From IMG/VR virus record IMGVR_UViG_3300024520_000361, positions 1 to 29,701 of that record: DNA of 29,701 bases. One strand, written 5' to 3'. The notes below the pieces were generated by a model. It did no database searches. It saw only the letters and a program-made list of their open reading frames with translations, and was not told the origin of the DNA. Below are positions 1 through 7,704 of this stretch, piece by piece. This DNA is from a virus. Each line of letters begins with the position of its first letter. The stretch's first letter is position 1. The position numbers and the translations under genes are program-made.

Positions 1-640
1 AGGTTGCAGTTGATATTTTTGCCCCTCTTGTTATAGCATATTTTGCATCATCTACTGATGTAACATCAATTGAATTACCAACTAAATCTGAGTTATAACA
101 TACAAAGATTTTTGTATCTTGCCCATAAGTGATATATGATTTGTTGACTTCAACTGTATTGATTCCTATTGTTCCTGTAAAAGTTATTGTATCTAATAAC
201 TCCCCATTCATTAGATTGTATATAAATACACTCCCATTTACTGCTGATGGAAGATATAATTGAACTGAATTAAGGTAAATTGATAAATATCTTGATGTTC
301 TTGCATCTACCTCAATTGTTGTTCCTTTAAATTCTACCGTTGATACTGATGTTGAATATGGATCATCATAATATCCTGTATTAGAATTATCAGCAACCTC
401 TGTTGTTTTGAAATATTTTTGCCCTCTAATTAATACATCAGTCTCAAGTTCATTTAATGCTCTTGTATAAATTTCATCCCAAACTCCTGAATAATTCTTT
501 TGTTCATCATTAGAGATATTGGACATCATTTTTATGCTGATTCCAGGAAGGTCATTTACATATAACCCACTTTCAGGAGTAGTATCTGAACAATAACCCC
601 TTAATCCTATATAATTTGATAAACAATCTGATAATGCCAT
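1..640 (-). CDS. Probable virion protein, 3' end cut by window edge
   Basis: The ATG at 640 opens a frame of 213 codons that runs off the left edge without a stop. The product begins MALSDCLSNYIGLRG and continues with a Cys-rich turn and PESGLYVNDLPGIS at about residues 23-36. This Cys/PESGLY-NDLPGI signature recalls conserved structural-region proteins of Bacteroidota phages (recollection, not a search). It follows the capsid gene by 55 bases, which fits a head-completion, connector or other virion role. The exact function is not known. No signal peptide or membrane segment is visible in the part present. Confidence 0.75.
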   Translation of the reverse strand, partial: MALSDCLSNYIGLRGYCSDTTPESGLYVNDLPGISIKMMSNISNDEQKNYSGVWDEIYTRALNELETDVLIRGQKYFKTTEVADNSNTGYYDDPYSTSVSTVEFKGTTIEVDARTSRYLSIYLNSVQLYLPSAVNGSVFIYNLMNGELLDTITFTGTIGINTVEVNKSYITYGQDTKIFVCYNSDLVGNSIDVTSVDDAKYAITRGAKISTAT

Positions 641-657
641 TTTAATGATTTTAAATA

Positions 658-681
658 AGGGGAGAAATAAATCCCTCCCCT
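658..681 (-). terminator. Stem-loop between capsid gene and next virion gene
   Basis: Positions 658-664 (AGGGGAG) pair perfectly with 675-681 (CTCCCCT) around a 10-base loop. On the transcribed strand the stem is followed by CTTATTT, only a weak T tract. It sits just after the double TAG stop of the capsid gene. It may be a partial terminator that lowers expression of later genes, or an RNA-stabilising 3' hairpin for the capsid message. No promoter is visible after it, so complete termination is unlikely. Confidence 0.4.
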
Positions 682-695
682 ATATTATTTAACTA

Positions 696-1742
696 CTATG
701 AAGTAGCTGCTGTATAACGTAATGTTCCGTTAGTACCATATAAATGGTCATTAGCAGAAAACGCTTCTCCAGGTTGAAAGAATATGTCATAATTTAAGTT
801 AATTATAACAATCCAATTATCAGAGCAATCATCTTGTAATACTTTCAAATCATAAGTAATACCAGTTTTTGAATCTGTAATTGTTCCTCTTGCAACTGAA
901 GTTCCTGAACTTGTAGCATCCTCTCCAACGTAATCATTGAAAGGTACAAATTGAACTGATTGAGGCTCCATTACAATGAATTGGTTTGTTCCTATTACAG
1001 AATCAACCATTGTATCAACAAAAGGAGCATAACCTAAACTGTTAGATAAATCCAACATGTTAACTCCTGCATCATTACAACAACCTACTTGGAGAGTTTT
1101 CCAAAACTTGTAGATGTTTCCACCACCAACCCAAATAGGGGCTCCTGCCATTTCATTTGTAATTTCATACTCTAACATTAACGTTTGCAATGCAGCCGCA
1201 TTTGGAGCTCCTGTTGCAGCAGGAAATACAGTTACAGAAGTTGTAGCTGCTGATCCACTTGCAATATTAATTCCAAAGTTAGTTAATTGCTCAGTTAATA
1301 AAGCAGAATTGATTTTTCTTGCTAAGGCATCAAATGTTAATTCAAGAGTTTCCCCTATAAATTCACTTCTTCCTTCACAAACTGCTTTAAATTCAGATGT
1401 ATTCAACGCAAATTTTCTCTCAACTTCTTTAGAAACTTCGAAAAGTTCTGAATTGAAATCAGGGAAATCTGTTGATGTACATGTACCTGATTTTGATTCC
1501 TCAATATCAGATTCAGTTGAACGTTGTCTCCATCTTACTTCTACAACTCGTTTTTTACTTCCTTGTTGTGTTGGAAGTTGTCTTTGTCCTCTTGTATTTA
1601 AGGGAGAAGCTAATGCCTCAATATATCCTAACTTTGAACGTTTTTTCGCTGCTGAATATATACCCCCCTTGATTTCATCAAGGTTTATTAAGGAGTTCAA
1701 GCATTTTCCTGCTGTGAATACTCCATCACTATTATAACCCAT
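696..1742 (-). CDS. Major capsid protein (predicted)
   Basis: A 348-residue protein that probably forms the icosahedral shell. It directly follows a scaffold-like gene and lies in the order portal, MuF-like protein, scaffold, capsid, which is the standard head module order. No unmistakable HK97-fold motif was read; the call rests on size, position and composition. A basic N-terminal part (residues about 30-75, many K/R) is followed by mixed alpha/beta sequence without membrane segments. Cysteines are unusually frequent for a capsid protein, including a CC pair near residue 220, which could allow metal binding or disulfides after lysis. The gene ends with two consecutive TAG codons. The start at 1742 has a GAGGA-like purine tract about 27 bases upstream, too far for a normal ribosome binding site. 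Confidence 0.75.
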   Translation of the reverse strand: MGYNSDGVFTAGKCLNSLINLDEIKGGIYSAAKKRSKLGYIEALASPLNTRGQRQLPTQQGSKKRVVEVRWRQRSTESDIEESKSGTCTSTDFPDFNSELFEVSKEVERKFALNTSEFKAVCEGRSEFIGETLELTFDALARKINSALLTEQLTNFGINIASGSAATTSVTVFPAATGAPNAAALQTLMLEYEITNEMAGAPIWVGGGNIYKFWKTLQVGCCNDAGVNMLDLSNSLGYAPFVDTMVDSVIGTNQFIVMEPQSVQFVPFNDYVGEDATSSGTSVARGTITDSKTGITYDLKVLQDDCSDNWIVIINLNYDIFFQPGEAFSANDHLYGTNGTLRYTAATS

Positions 1743-1799
1743 GTTTTCTAAGGTGTTAATTATTAATTTTCCTCAGAATTTTAAGCTCCTAAAAACTTC

Positions 1800-2642
1800 T
1801 TATACTTTTTTGCCGTAATCTTTATGACCTGGACGCCATGCCCCATCACTATTATTTTCGACAGTAGCAACTTCAACAACTCTCTTTTCAGGTTTTGTCT
1901 CAGTTGTTTGTTGATTTTTCTCAGTATAAACTGATGCAAATTCTCCTATTATATCATCAATTTTTAAGGTTTTACCCTCAATTATTGCTTCTACATCAGG
2001 ATTATTCTTATCAAATACTTTAAAGGTTAAATCATCTTGTAATCTAATATCATAATTGCTTTGTGCAATTTTTGACTTGATTAGTATCTTAATATCATCA
2101 ACAGGAATGTTGGAATCAAATGTTTTACCACTTAATATCTCATTCAATTTAGAATCTCTAAATTGGTTTTTCCATTTTGAATTTACTTCAGATAGTTTTG
2201 AATTAGAGATTTCTTCTGATTTCTCAATTATCCCCTGTAATTCTGAAACTTGTTTTGCATGTGCTTTTTTTAAGGCTTCAGTCCCTTTATCATTATTAGG
2301 TGTTTCTGAGGATTTACGCTCTCCAATCTTATTGAATGCTAAATCTACTAATTTTAATGAATCAGATTCCTGTCCTTTAAGCTCTGCAATTTCTTCTTCG
2401 GTAAAACCTAATGAAATTAATCCATTTTTAAGTTTCAAATCAATAGAAGATAAATACTTCCCTTTGAAATGTCCCATTAATAAAGGATTGTTTTTTGCTG
2501 CTACAACAGTTAGATACTTTTGATGAAATTCATCTTTAAAGTTTTCAGGCATTACCACGTCTTCAGGTATGCTCTCGATATTAAATTCTCCCAAGTCTAT
2601 GTTTTCAGATATGTCTTGAAATATCTCTCTTAAATTAGCCAC
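1800..2642 (-). CDS. Scaffolding-like protein
   Basis: A 280-residue, highly charged, mostly helical protein without cysteine or membrane segments. The middle (about residues 110-165) is rich in K, E, S and Q and looks like a coiled coil. The C-terminus is a linker rich in T, E and K followed by a short basic tail ending GKKV. Length, charge and the position directly before the capsid gene match phage scaffolding proteins, which guide procapsid assembly and are then lost or cleaved. The start codon is GTG at 2642. The ATG at about 2659 is out of frame, so GTG is preferred. No protease gene is adjacent, so scaffold removal may be by exit or a host protease (inference). Confidence 0.65.
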   Translation of the reverse strand: MANLREIFQDISENIDLGEFNIESIPEDVVMPENFKDEFHQKYLTVVAAKNNPLLMGHFKGKYLSSIDLKLKNGLISLGFTEEEIAELKGQESDSLKLVDLAFNKIGERKSSETPNNDKGTEALKKAHAKQVSELQGIIEKSEEISNSKLSEVNSKWKNQFRDSKLNEILSGKTFDSNIPVDDIKILIKSKIAQSNYDIRLQDDLTFKVFDKNNPDVEAIIEGKTLKIDDIIGEFASVYTEKNQQTTETKPEKRVVEVATVENNSDGAWRPGHKDYGKKV

Positions 2643-2700
2643 TTTTTTAATATTTCCATGTTCAGCATGGTCTGTTTAGGCTTAATTGCCTCGTTTAATA

Positions 2701-3096
2701 TTATGCTCTCAACTTATTTCTCAAAGAGTTTTCAGTTGCTTTCTTAGTGTAATGTATGTTTCTTTTTTGACATTCTTTTTTTAATGCATCCAATTCCATT
2801 AAATCGAAATCATCCAAATCTTCATCTTCATCAGTATCTTCTGTGTCTGATTCTGTTAAATCAATTGTTTCAGTTGTTTCAACAGCTTCTTCAATTTCAA
2901 CAGTTGTGTTTTCTAATCCATCAGCAACTTCTGTTACTTCGATTTTTTCAATTTCATTCTTTGGAATCCATCCCTGTCCTCTTAATTTTCCTTCTTTTGC
3001 TTCCCAAATATGCAAATACATTTCAGATTCAAATAACTTTCCTGGAGAGCTTCTCTGAACGTCTATAATTTTAATTGTTGGTCTTTGTCCTGCCAT
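2701..3096 (-). CDS. Acidic head-module protein with C-terminal HeH/SAP-like motif
   Basis: A 131-residue protein. The N-terminal 50 residues look like a small beta domain (TIKIIDVQ, YLHIWEAKEGK, GWIPKNEIEKI). Residues about 58-97 are almost entirely acidic (runs of E, D and T). The last 35 residues (LMELDALKKECQKRNIHY, then KKATENSLRNKL) resemble the helix-extension-helix HeH/SAP/LEM type motif common at the ends of small phage structural proteins. It is the first gene after a promoter motif at 3122-3137 and lies before scaffold and capsid. A role as head decoration, head-tail joining or assembly factor is possible but unproven. Confidence 0.6.
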   Translation of the reverse strand: MAGQRPTIKIIDVQRSSPGKLFESEMYLHIWEAKEGKLRGQGWIPKNEIEKIEVTEVADGLENTTVEIEEAVETTETIDLTESDTEDTDEDEDLDDFDLMELDALKKECQKRNIHYTKKATENSLRNKLRA

Positions 3097-3121
3097 TTTT
3101 TTTGCTTTTATTAATAATTAA

Positions 3122-3137
3122 TACAAATATACTAATT
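3122..3137 (-). promoter_or_regulatory. Bacteroidota-type promoter motif for scaffold/capsid genes
   Basis: The minus strand reads AATTAGTATATTTGTA. TATATTTG (3124-3131) fits the Bacteroidota -7 element TAnnTTTG. The first 15 bases are shared with the sites at 5878 and 22918, and nearly so at 24747. A good -33 TTTG is not visible at the expected distance. Transcription would start near 3118, giving a short AT-rich leader before the ATG at 3096, and would feed the acidic protein, scaffold and capsid genes. Confidence 0.65.
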
Positions 3138-3141
3138 TATT

Positions 3142-3774
3142 TTATAATAATCTTTGTTCCCTTTCTGATGGGTTAAAGTTTCCATTCTTAACATTCCTTC
3201 TTAAATCTTTTTTAGGGACTAAACGAACAGATAAAGGAGAAAAGAAATGCCTACAATTCCAACCCCCTCTATTCACAAATATATTACTTTTATTAGTTCC
3301 TGCTTTTCTTCCTGCTAATAGATTTAATGATGCTAATGATTTATGAGTTATTGGATCAACTCCCATCCCTAAATCTTCAACTTCATTATGATGTAAGTAA
3401 TCTTGCATGTAATGAATACAGAATTGCCTCGTTTTTGCAATCTTAGTTCCTGTATATTTATAAAACTCAAAGCCTAAATCTTGAGAAATAGTTTGATTAT
3501 AGGTTGCATTAAAGGTTGTTAGACTGTCATTTGTTACTTGAGATACATACCTTTGCAATCCCCCAACACTTCCTTCAGCCCCATTAATAAAGACATCTAA
3601 TTCATCAATCAAATCATCAAAATTACTCCCCTCAAATACTGCTGAGTTTAATGTTGTCATTATCTTATCAAAGAAATTAACATCAACCCCTGATTCTAAT
3701 AAGTTTAATGCAGCTTGTTGCTTTGAAAACTCTAATATCTCCTCATATAGTGGTAAATCCTTAAATTTAGGCAT
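3142..3774 (-). CDS. MuF/SPP1 gp7-like minor head protein
   Basis: A 210-residue protein with an alpha-helical N-terminal two-thirds and the hallmark C-terminal block of the phage head morphogenesis (Mu gpF/SPP1 gp7) family: TRQFC at 115-119, then GGWNCRHFFSPLS at 170-182. Family members bind portal or DNA inside the procapsid and assist head assembly or DNA ejection. At 210 residues it is short; it lacks the long N-terminal part of many MuF proteins. The neighbouring 104-residue gene could supply a missing piece, but that is speculation. Its ATG at 3774 shares one base with the stop of the preceding gene (TAATG), suggesting translational coupling. The portal gene lies just upstream, as expected. 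Confidence 0.8.
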   Translation of the reverse strand: MPKFKDLPLYEEILEFSKQQAALNLLESGVDVNFFDKIMTTLNSAVFEGSNFDDLIDELDVFINGAEGSVGGLQRYVSQVTNDSLTTFNATYNQTISQDLGFEFYKYTGTKIAKTRQFCIHYMQDYLHHNEVEDLGMGVDPITHKSLASLNLLAGRKAGTNKSNIFVNRGGWNCRHFFSPLSVRLVPKKDLRRNVKNGNFNPSEREQRLL

Positions 3775-4088
3775 TACATTTCAGTTAGATATGTATCAGA
3801 TAGGGTTTTTACCTTATCATAGGATGCAATAAATTTAGCAACTTTCTTTTTATAACTATCTGAGATAAGAATGTTTCTCAATAGTTTTACTTTTTGGACT
3901 GTTTTAATATTTTTTGCTGATTTTTTGATATTACCCTCTGAATCCAAATCCAATTCTTTTTGTAAATATCTCTTGATGGCTTTGAATATCTTTTCTTGGT
4001 CTTCTTTAACATCTAATCCATCAACTGAATCATCAATTAGTTTCAGCCTCTCCATCAGGAGATTGTCCATTTCCTTCGCTGTTAGCAT
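3774..4088 (-). CDS. Small head-module protein overlapping portal C-terminus
   Basis: A 104-residue, strongly charged, helical protein without cysteine or membrane segments, lying between the portal and MuF-like genes. From the ATG at 4088 it overlaps the last 56 bases of the portal gene in another frame. In-frame ATGs at 4070 and 4055 would reduce but not remove the overlap. Purines (GGAAGAAG) lie directly before 4088. The sequence is Lys-rich (KKSAKNIKTVQKVKLLRN, middle part). Position suggests a small minor head or portal-associated protein. No family was recognised. Confidence 0.6.
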   Translation of the reverse strand: MLTAKEMDNLLMERLKLIDDSVDGLDVKEDQEKIFKAIKRYLQKELDLDSEGNIKKSAKNIKTVQKVKLLRNILISDSYKKKVAKFIASYDKVKTLSDTYLTEM

Positions 4089-5823
4089 CTTCTTCCGGTA
4101 TTTCTATTTGTGAAACTATTTTCGCTTTTACCATTTCTTCTAACTTCATAATCTTCTGTTCCCTTGTTTTATTTAAGAAATCAGCATCTTTTTCAATTGC
4201 ATCCAGGATTAAACCCCTAATGTTAGAAGATATAATGTATTGTTCTCTTGAAACTCCTCCCCCTAATAAAACATTTAACTTTTCCTCCTCAGTTTTACCT
4301 GATAAGTAATCCAATTCAATAACATTCTTATTAAATTCTTGTTTTTGAGTATCATTAGGGAATTTCTTATCAATTAAATCTAATTCCCATTGAGTTGTAT
4401 CAATTCCTGCTGCTGCCAAACTCTCAATCTCCTGAACTAATAAAGTTTCATTCAAAGCATTGAAAGATGTTGGTTTATTTATGGTTGGGAATGTTGTTTC
4501 ATTAATTACTGAAAACCTCCAAAGACTTATAAATCTAAAAGCATTCTTTATTATGTTATCAAATAAGTTATCTGAAATCTTGTTTAAAAATGAGTATAAT
4601 TCATCCCTATCAATAGTTTTTGCAACTCCTGATTGATTCTCTCCAACTTTATCTATAATATCAAGGTTAATAGAAGCAAATCCTGATGATAATAATTCAG
4701 CAACTTTCTTTTCTGTTAATTCTACAATTTCAACAGGCTTATCAATGTATGTTACTCCAGGAAACTCAATTGAAGAATCTTCCCCAAATGCATCTTTTCT
4801 TACTGATGTAGTTCCAAAAGGGGAACGTCCATTAATAAATCCTCCTCCTGAACATCTATCACATACTTTTAATATTTCCTGCCCATTTCTTAACCCCTGA
4901 ACTTTAAAGATATTATCTTCATCCTTGCTGCATCCATTATCACATTCAACTTCCATCTCAACCCTTTCAAGAAACAAATGAGCAACATATTGAGCATCTA
5001 AATCTGATGTCATTCTTACTGCTTTATTCCAATATGGTAATATCCCACTCACAAAAGAATCATAAGCAAATGGCAATGTTTCCTCTCTATAATCCCCTTT
5101 CAAGAAATATGCAGGAACTTCCCCAAACCCAAATTCAAATAAAACTTCAACCTCAACAATGCCTAAATTAGATGGATTGGTTTGTTTAATCCTTAGAATC
5201 TGAGAATCTGTTACAATCTCCCAAATATTTAAGGCAACATCCTTAACCATGTTCTTTTCATCTAATAGAATGGTGTAATAATTAAGTCCATAATCAAGAA
5301 CTTGATCCGACCTATAAATAAAAGTAAAGGGTTTTAGATAGGTAACATTATCTTCAGGAATCATTAAAGGTTTAACAACAACTAATGCATTAGCATCAAT
5401 TAAATCCTGTTTTAAAGCAACATCAAATGCCCATTTTTCAACACTACCAAAAACAGGATAATCTTCCTGAGTATATGATTTTAATGAATCAGAATCATCA
5501 ACATTTGATTGGTCTTCAAACTTAATTGAGTAATTAGATGATTGTTGTATCTTTGATAATACGTTGATTATCCTTTTACCTTGAGATTGTGTTGTTGGCT
5601 CATATATTGAGAGCCTGTAATTCATTACTTCAGTTGGCTCATTAGGTCTTTGGGTTGTTAAAAGGTCTTCCGGTAAATCTCCCTTTAAATGCACCCCCAT
5701 TTGAGATGCTTGATTAATATTGTCCTCATAATTTTTATGATAAACAGCATCATTAACTAAATTAGTAATATATGGGAATAATACTTCATCCTCCTTAAAA
5801 TTCTTTTTGTTTGTTATTGGCAT
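4033..5823 (-). CDS. Portal protein with zinc-knuckle-like insertion
   Basis: A 596-residue protein in the position and size range of siphovirus portals, the dodecameric ring at the capsid vertex that conducts DNA and docks terminase and tail. The N-terminal third resembles portals in its pattern of mixed alpha/beta segments. An insertion at about residues 290-345 carries C294, C298, C321 and C324 (CDNGC and CDRC followed by SGGG), a likely structural zinc site. The C-terminal 200 residues are helical and acidic, ending in a hydrophilic SEGNGQSPDGEAETN tail. It follows its own promoter motif at 5878-5893. The next genes (MuF-like, scaffold, capsid) support the portal call. No direct terminase adjacency exists because a tail and glycan block separates them. 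Confidence 0.8.
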   Translation of the reverse strand: MPITNKKNFKEDEVLFPYITNLVNDAVYHKNYEDNINQASQMGVHLKGDLPEDLLTTQRPNEPTEVMNYRLSIYEPTTQSQGKRIINVLSKIQQSSNYSIKFEDQSNVDDSDSLKSYTQEDYPVFGSVEKWAFDVALKQDLIDANALVVVKPLMIPEDNVTYLKPFTFIYRSDQVLDYGLNYYTILLDEKNMVKDVALNIWEIVTDSQILRIKQTNPSNLGIVEVEVLFEFGFGEVPAYFLKGDYREETLPFAYDSFVSGILPYWNKAVRMTSDLDAQYVAHLFLERVEMEVECDNGCSKDEDNIFKVQGLRNGQEILKVCDRCSGGGFINGRSPFGTTSVRKDAFGEDSSIEFPGVTYIDKPVEIVELTEKKVAELLSSGFASINLDIIDKVGENQSGVAKTIDRDELYSFLNKISDNLFDNIIKNAFRFISLWRFSVINETTFPTINKPTSFNALNETLLVQEIESLAAAGIDTTQWELDLIDKKFPNDTQKQEFNKNVIELDYLSGKTEEEKLNVLLGGGVSREQYIISSNIRGLILDAIEKDADFLNKTREQKIMKLEEMVKAKIVSQIEIPEEDANSEGNGQSPDGEAETN

Positions 5824-5841
5824 CTATATAGATTTAACAGA

Positions 5842-5871
5842 TTTGCCCTTAATTTAAGCAAAGGATTGCTT
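5842..5871 (-). other. Hairpins in the portal mRNA leader
   Basis: AAGCAA (5856-5861) pairs perfectly with TTGCTT (5866-5871) around a 4-base loop. TTTGC (5842-5846) can instead pair with GCAAA (5858-5862), so the two stems exclude each other. The start codon at 5823 is preceded by the palindrome CTATATAG. This could tune portal translation, but no ligand or protein is suggested by the sequence. Confidence 0.35.
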
Positions 5872-5877
5872 CTAACT

Positions 5878-5893
5878 TACAAATATACTAATT
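5878..5893 (-). promoter_or_regulatory. Bacteroidota-type promoter motif for portal genes
   Basis: The minus strand reads AATTAGTATATTTGTA, with TATATTTG at 5880-5887. The TAG inside the motif (5888-5890) is also the stop codon of the upstream methyltransferase gene. No clear -33 TTTG is visible. It would transcribe portal, the 104-residue gene and the MuF-like gene. Confidence 0.65.
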
Positions 5894-6460
5894 TTTTTTT
5901 AAAATAGTTAAACCGTTGTTATTGGTTAATCTTAAATCAATAACCCATTCAGGATGTTCTGCTAAAAACTCCTCAATAGCATCCCAAAGTCCTTTTCCTG
6001 TTTCTGAGAATCCTCCTGATGCTTTAACATCCCAATATTCAGTTTCCCCTACATGAGCATAAGTTGTTGTATCATGAAAACCAATGTATTTCTTAGCCTT
6101 TGAATGATGTCTATTTAATTCAGCTTTTAACTGTCCATACTCATGCCAAGTATCTATAAATAAGAAATCTGTTTCATCAATCTCAATCTTTAATGAATCC
6201 CCAATAACATATTTAAACCGTTTTCCCTCTTTATTGCATAAATCCCTACACTCCTGGAATTGTTCTAATTGTTTCTCAATATCTATTCCAACAACTTGTT
6301 TAGCTGATGATGATAAAAATGCATAAGTTGATACAAAATATCTCACTCCCATTTCAGTAACATGGTCGCATTTATTAGCGTATTCTTTTAATGTTGGTAA
6401 AAGCTCATTTATATCTGATGGTCTTTTACATTCTTGATGGTATTTTTCTTGTAATGTCAT
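5888..6460 (-). CDS. Class I SAM methyltransferase, Methyltransf_24-like
   Basis: A 190-residue protein with a Rossmann-type methyltransferase layout: motif I-like EMGVRYFVS at 36-44, acidic end of beta2 in VGID at 57-60, a GDS turn at 87-89, then FIDTWHEYGQLKAEL at 101-115 and GFHDTTTY at 127-134. The FID-x-x-HEY and FHDT features are typical of Methyltransf_24/CmcI-like proteins, many of which methylate sugars or work in glycan loci (family knowledge). It is the last gene of the glycosyltransferase island, so O-methylation of an added sugar is a reasonable inference. Its stop codon TAG is embedded in the portal promoter motif. The exact acceptor cannot be read from sequence. Confidence 0.75.
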   Translation of the reverse strand: MTLQEKYHQECKRPSDINELLPTLKEYANKCDHVTEMGVRYFVSTYAFLSSSAKQVVGIDIEKQLEQFQECRDLCNKEGKRFKYVIGDSLKIEIDETDFLFIDTWHEYGQLKAELNRHHSKAKKYIGFHDTTTYAHVGETEYWDVKASGGFSETGKGLWDAIEEFLAEHPEWVIDLRLTNNNGLTILKKN

Positions 6461-6462
6461 TG

Positions 6463-6672
6463 TTATTTCTTTTTATTCATAATGTATTCTGAACATGTCA
6501 TTATTGCGGGTTCTTGTTGCCCATGAACTGTCATTATCATTGGGGATAAAATCTTTTCCCCCTTACAATAAAACATATTCATTTTACCACCTTCCCCATG
6601 AGCAACAACATACTCCTGTTTTATTAATTTAGTACATGAATAACATATACTTTTAAATTCGTCTTTTTTCAT
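6463..6672 (-). CDS. Small Cys-rich protein, possible zinc ribbon
   Basis: A 69-residue protein with C10-x2-C13 near the N-terminus and further cysteines at 36 and 60, a spacing that could bind one zinc ion. No catalytic motif or membrane segment is seen. Its ATG shares one base with the stop of the preceding 282-residue gene (TAATG) and it ends two bases before the methyltransferase gene, so all three are probably made together. It may be an accessory or adaptor in the glycan island; the function is unknown. Confidence 0.6.
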   Translation of the reverse strand: MKKDEFKSICYSCTKLIKQEYVVAHGEGGKMNMFYCKGEKILSPMIMTVHGQQEPAIMTCSEYIMNKKK

Positions 6673-7520
6673 TATAATTCATTTAATATTTTACATGTAT
6701 AATCATATTCTTCTTTTAACCCTAAATCATCAACCAATCTTTTATATTCTCCCTCATATTTAAAAGGAATAATCTGTTGGTCTGTTGCTCCATGATATTC
6801 TGTTCTTGATTTCTTAATAAATAACTCAATAAATCCTTTCTTATCCCCTGATTCCCATAATTCAACCAATTCATCAGTATATTCATCATGATAGCATAAC
6901 CTACCCCAATTCTTTGTCTTTTGATAACATGCATAAGCATCAATATATCCCGTATCAATAACATAATTCATTAGTTCCTGAGAGGATTCCCCCAAATTAC
7001 TAACATATTGGTTACAATCTATCCTAACATTATCACAAAATCTTATATTATCAGATAAACCATCATTTGAACGATATACAACCCCCTTTCTAAAGATTTG
7101 GAATACTAATTGAGCAAAGAAAGTTTCACAAAATAACTTATTACTCATTGCCCCGAAAATAGCAAACTGTTGTTCTGATGTCTCTATCCATTTACTTACT
7201 TCTTTGATTCCCCTCTCAGTTAATAGTTCATCAGCAGATTGAAAAGCAGAAACAGAATAATCATAATTGTCTCTTATGTATTCATAGCTCATGTCTTGCA
7301 TCATTGCAAAATCCCTTCCATCCTTTATTTTCCAATTTAAGTTTACTATCTCAATATTAGGATGATTACATGCCATTTTTTTTACCTCCAACATCTCACA
7401 TTGATGTTCATCAGCTCCAAACCAAATAACTAAATCAAAAATCATTAACCTTTCAGAAACATATTCAACTCTATAATTGACATGTTCTAAATGATCCACT
7501 ATCATACTTGCTATTCTCAT
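6672..7520 (-). CDS. Unknown glycan-island protein, 282 aa
   Basis: A 282-residue soluble protein not assigned to a family. The N-terminus (MRIASMIVDHLEHVNYRVEY, then DLVIWFGADEHQ at about 28-39) could be the first beta-alpha-beta part of a nucleotide-binding or GT-B-like fold. The middle contains SEQQFAIFGAMSNKLFCE, near 114-131, and several aromatic-rich stretches. No clear DxD motif is present. It lies between the DUF5672-like gene (with a 60-residue gene between) and the methyltransferase gene, so a sugar-transfer or sugar-processing role is plausible from context only. Confidence 0.6.
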   Translation of the reverse strand: MRIASMIVDHLEHVNYRVEYVSERLMIFDLVIWFGADEHQCEMLEVKKMACNHPNIEIVNLNWKIKDGRDFAMMQDMSYEYIRDNYDYSVSAFQSADELLTERGIKEVSKWIETSEQQFAIFGAMSNKLFCETFFAQLVFQIFRKGVVYRSNDGLSDNIRFCDNVRIDCNQYVSNLGESSQELMNYVIDTGYIDAYACYQKTKNWGRLCYHDEYTDELVELWESGDKKGFIELFIKKSRTEYHGATDQQIIPFKYEGEYKRLVDDLGLKEEYDYTCKILNEL

Positions 7521-7521
7521 A

Positions 7522-7704
7522 TTATTTCCAAAATTGATACCATTTCTTTTTTACTGTTATAACCTCAATTCCAATCTTCATATTTTCCATCTTGGAAAGT
7601 TGTTTTTCAAGCCTTTCAGCTAATTTTATTGATTTAGTTAATTCTTTTTTAACTACACTATCATCAACATTTATATTTAAGGTAATATCTTTAACTTCTG
7701 CCAT
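7522..7704 (-). CDS. 60-residue protein resembling the tape measure N-terminus
   Basis: A 60-residue protein: a short beta-like start (MAEVKDITLNINVDDSVVKK), a charged helix, and a basic aromatic tail KKKWYQFWK. The first 20 residues resemble the start of this phage's tape measure protein (MAGNVKDVTIKINVIDGDIK), sharing VKD-x-T-x-x-INV and a following D-x-x-x-KK pattern. The start overlaps the preceding gene by 14 bases and the stop lies just before the next start. It may be a detached relic or an interaction mimic of the tape measure head; function unknown. Confidence 0.6.
   Translation of the reverse strand: MAEVKDITLNINVDDSVVKKELTKSIKLAERLEKQLSKMENMKIGIEVITVKKKWYQFWK

Noticed and set aside
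1114-1737. Long open frame on the plus strand opposite the capsid gene
   Set aside because: It mirrors the codon bias of the capsid gene; all supported genes are on the minus strand and no promoter, start context or family match supports it.
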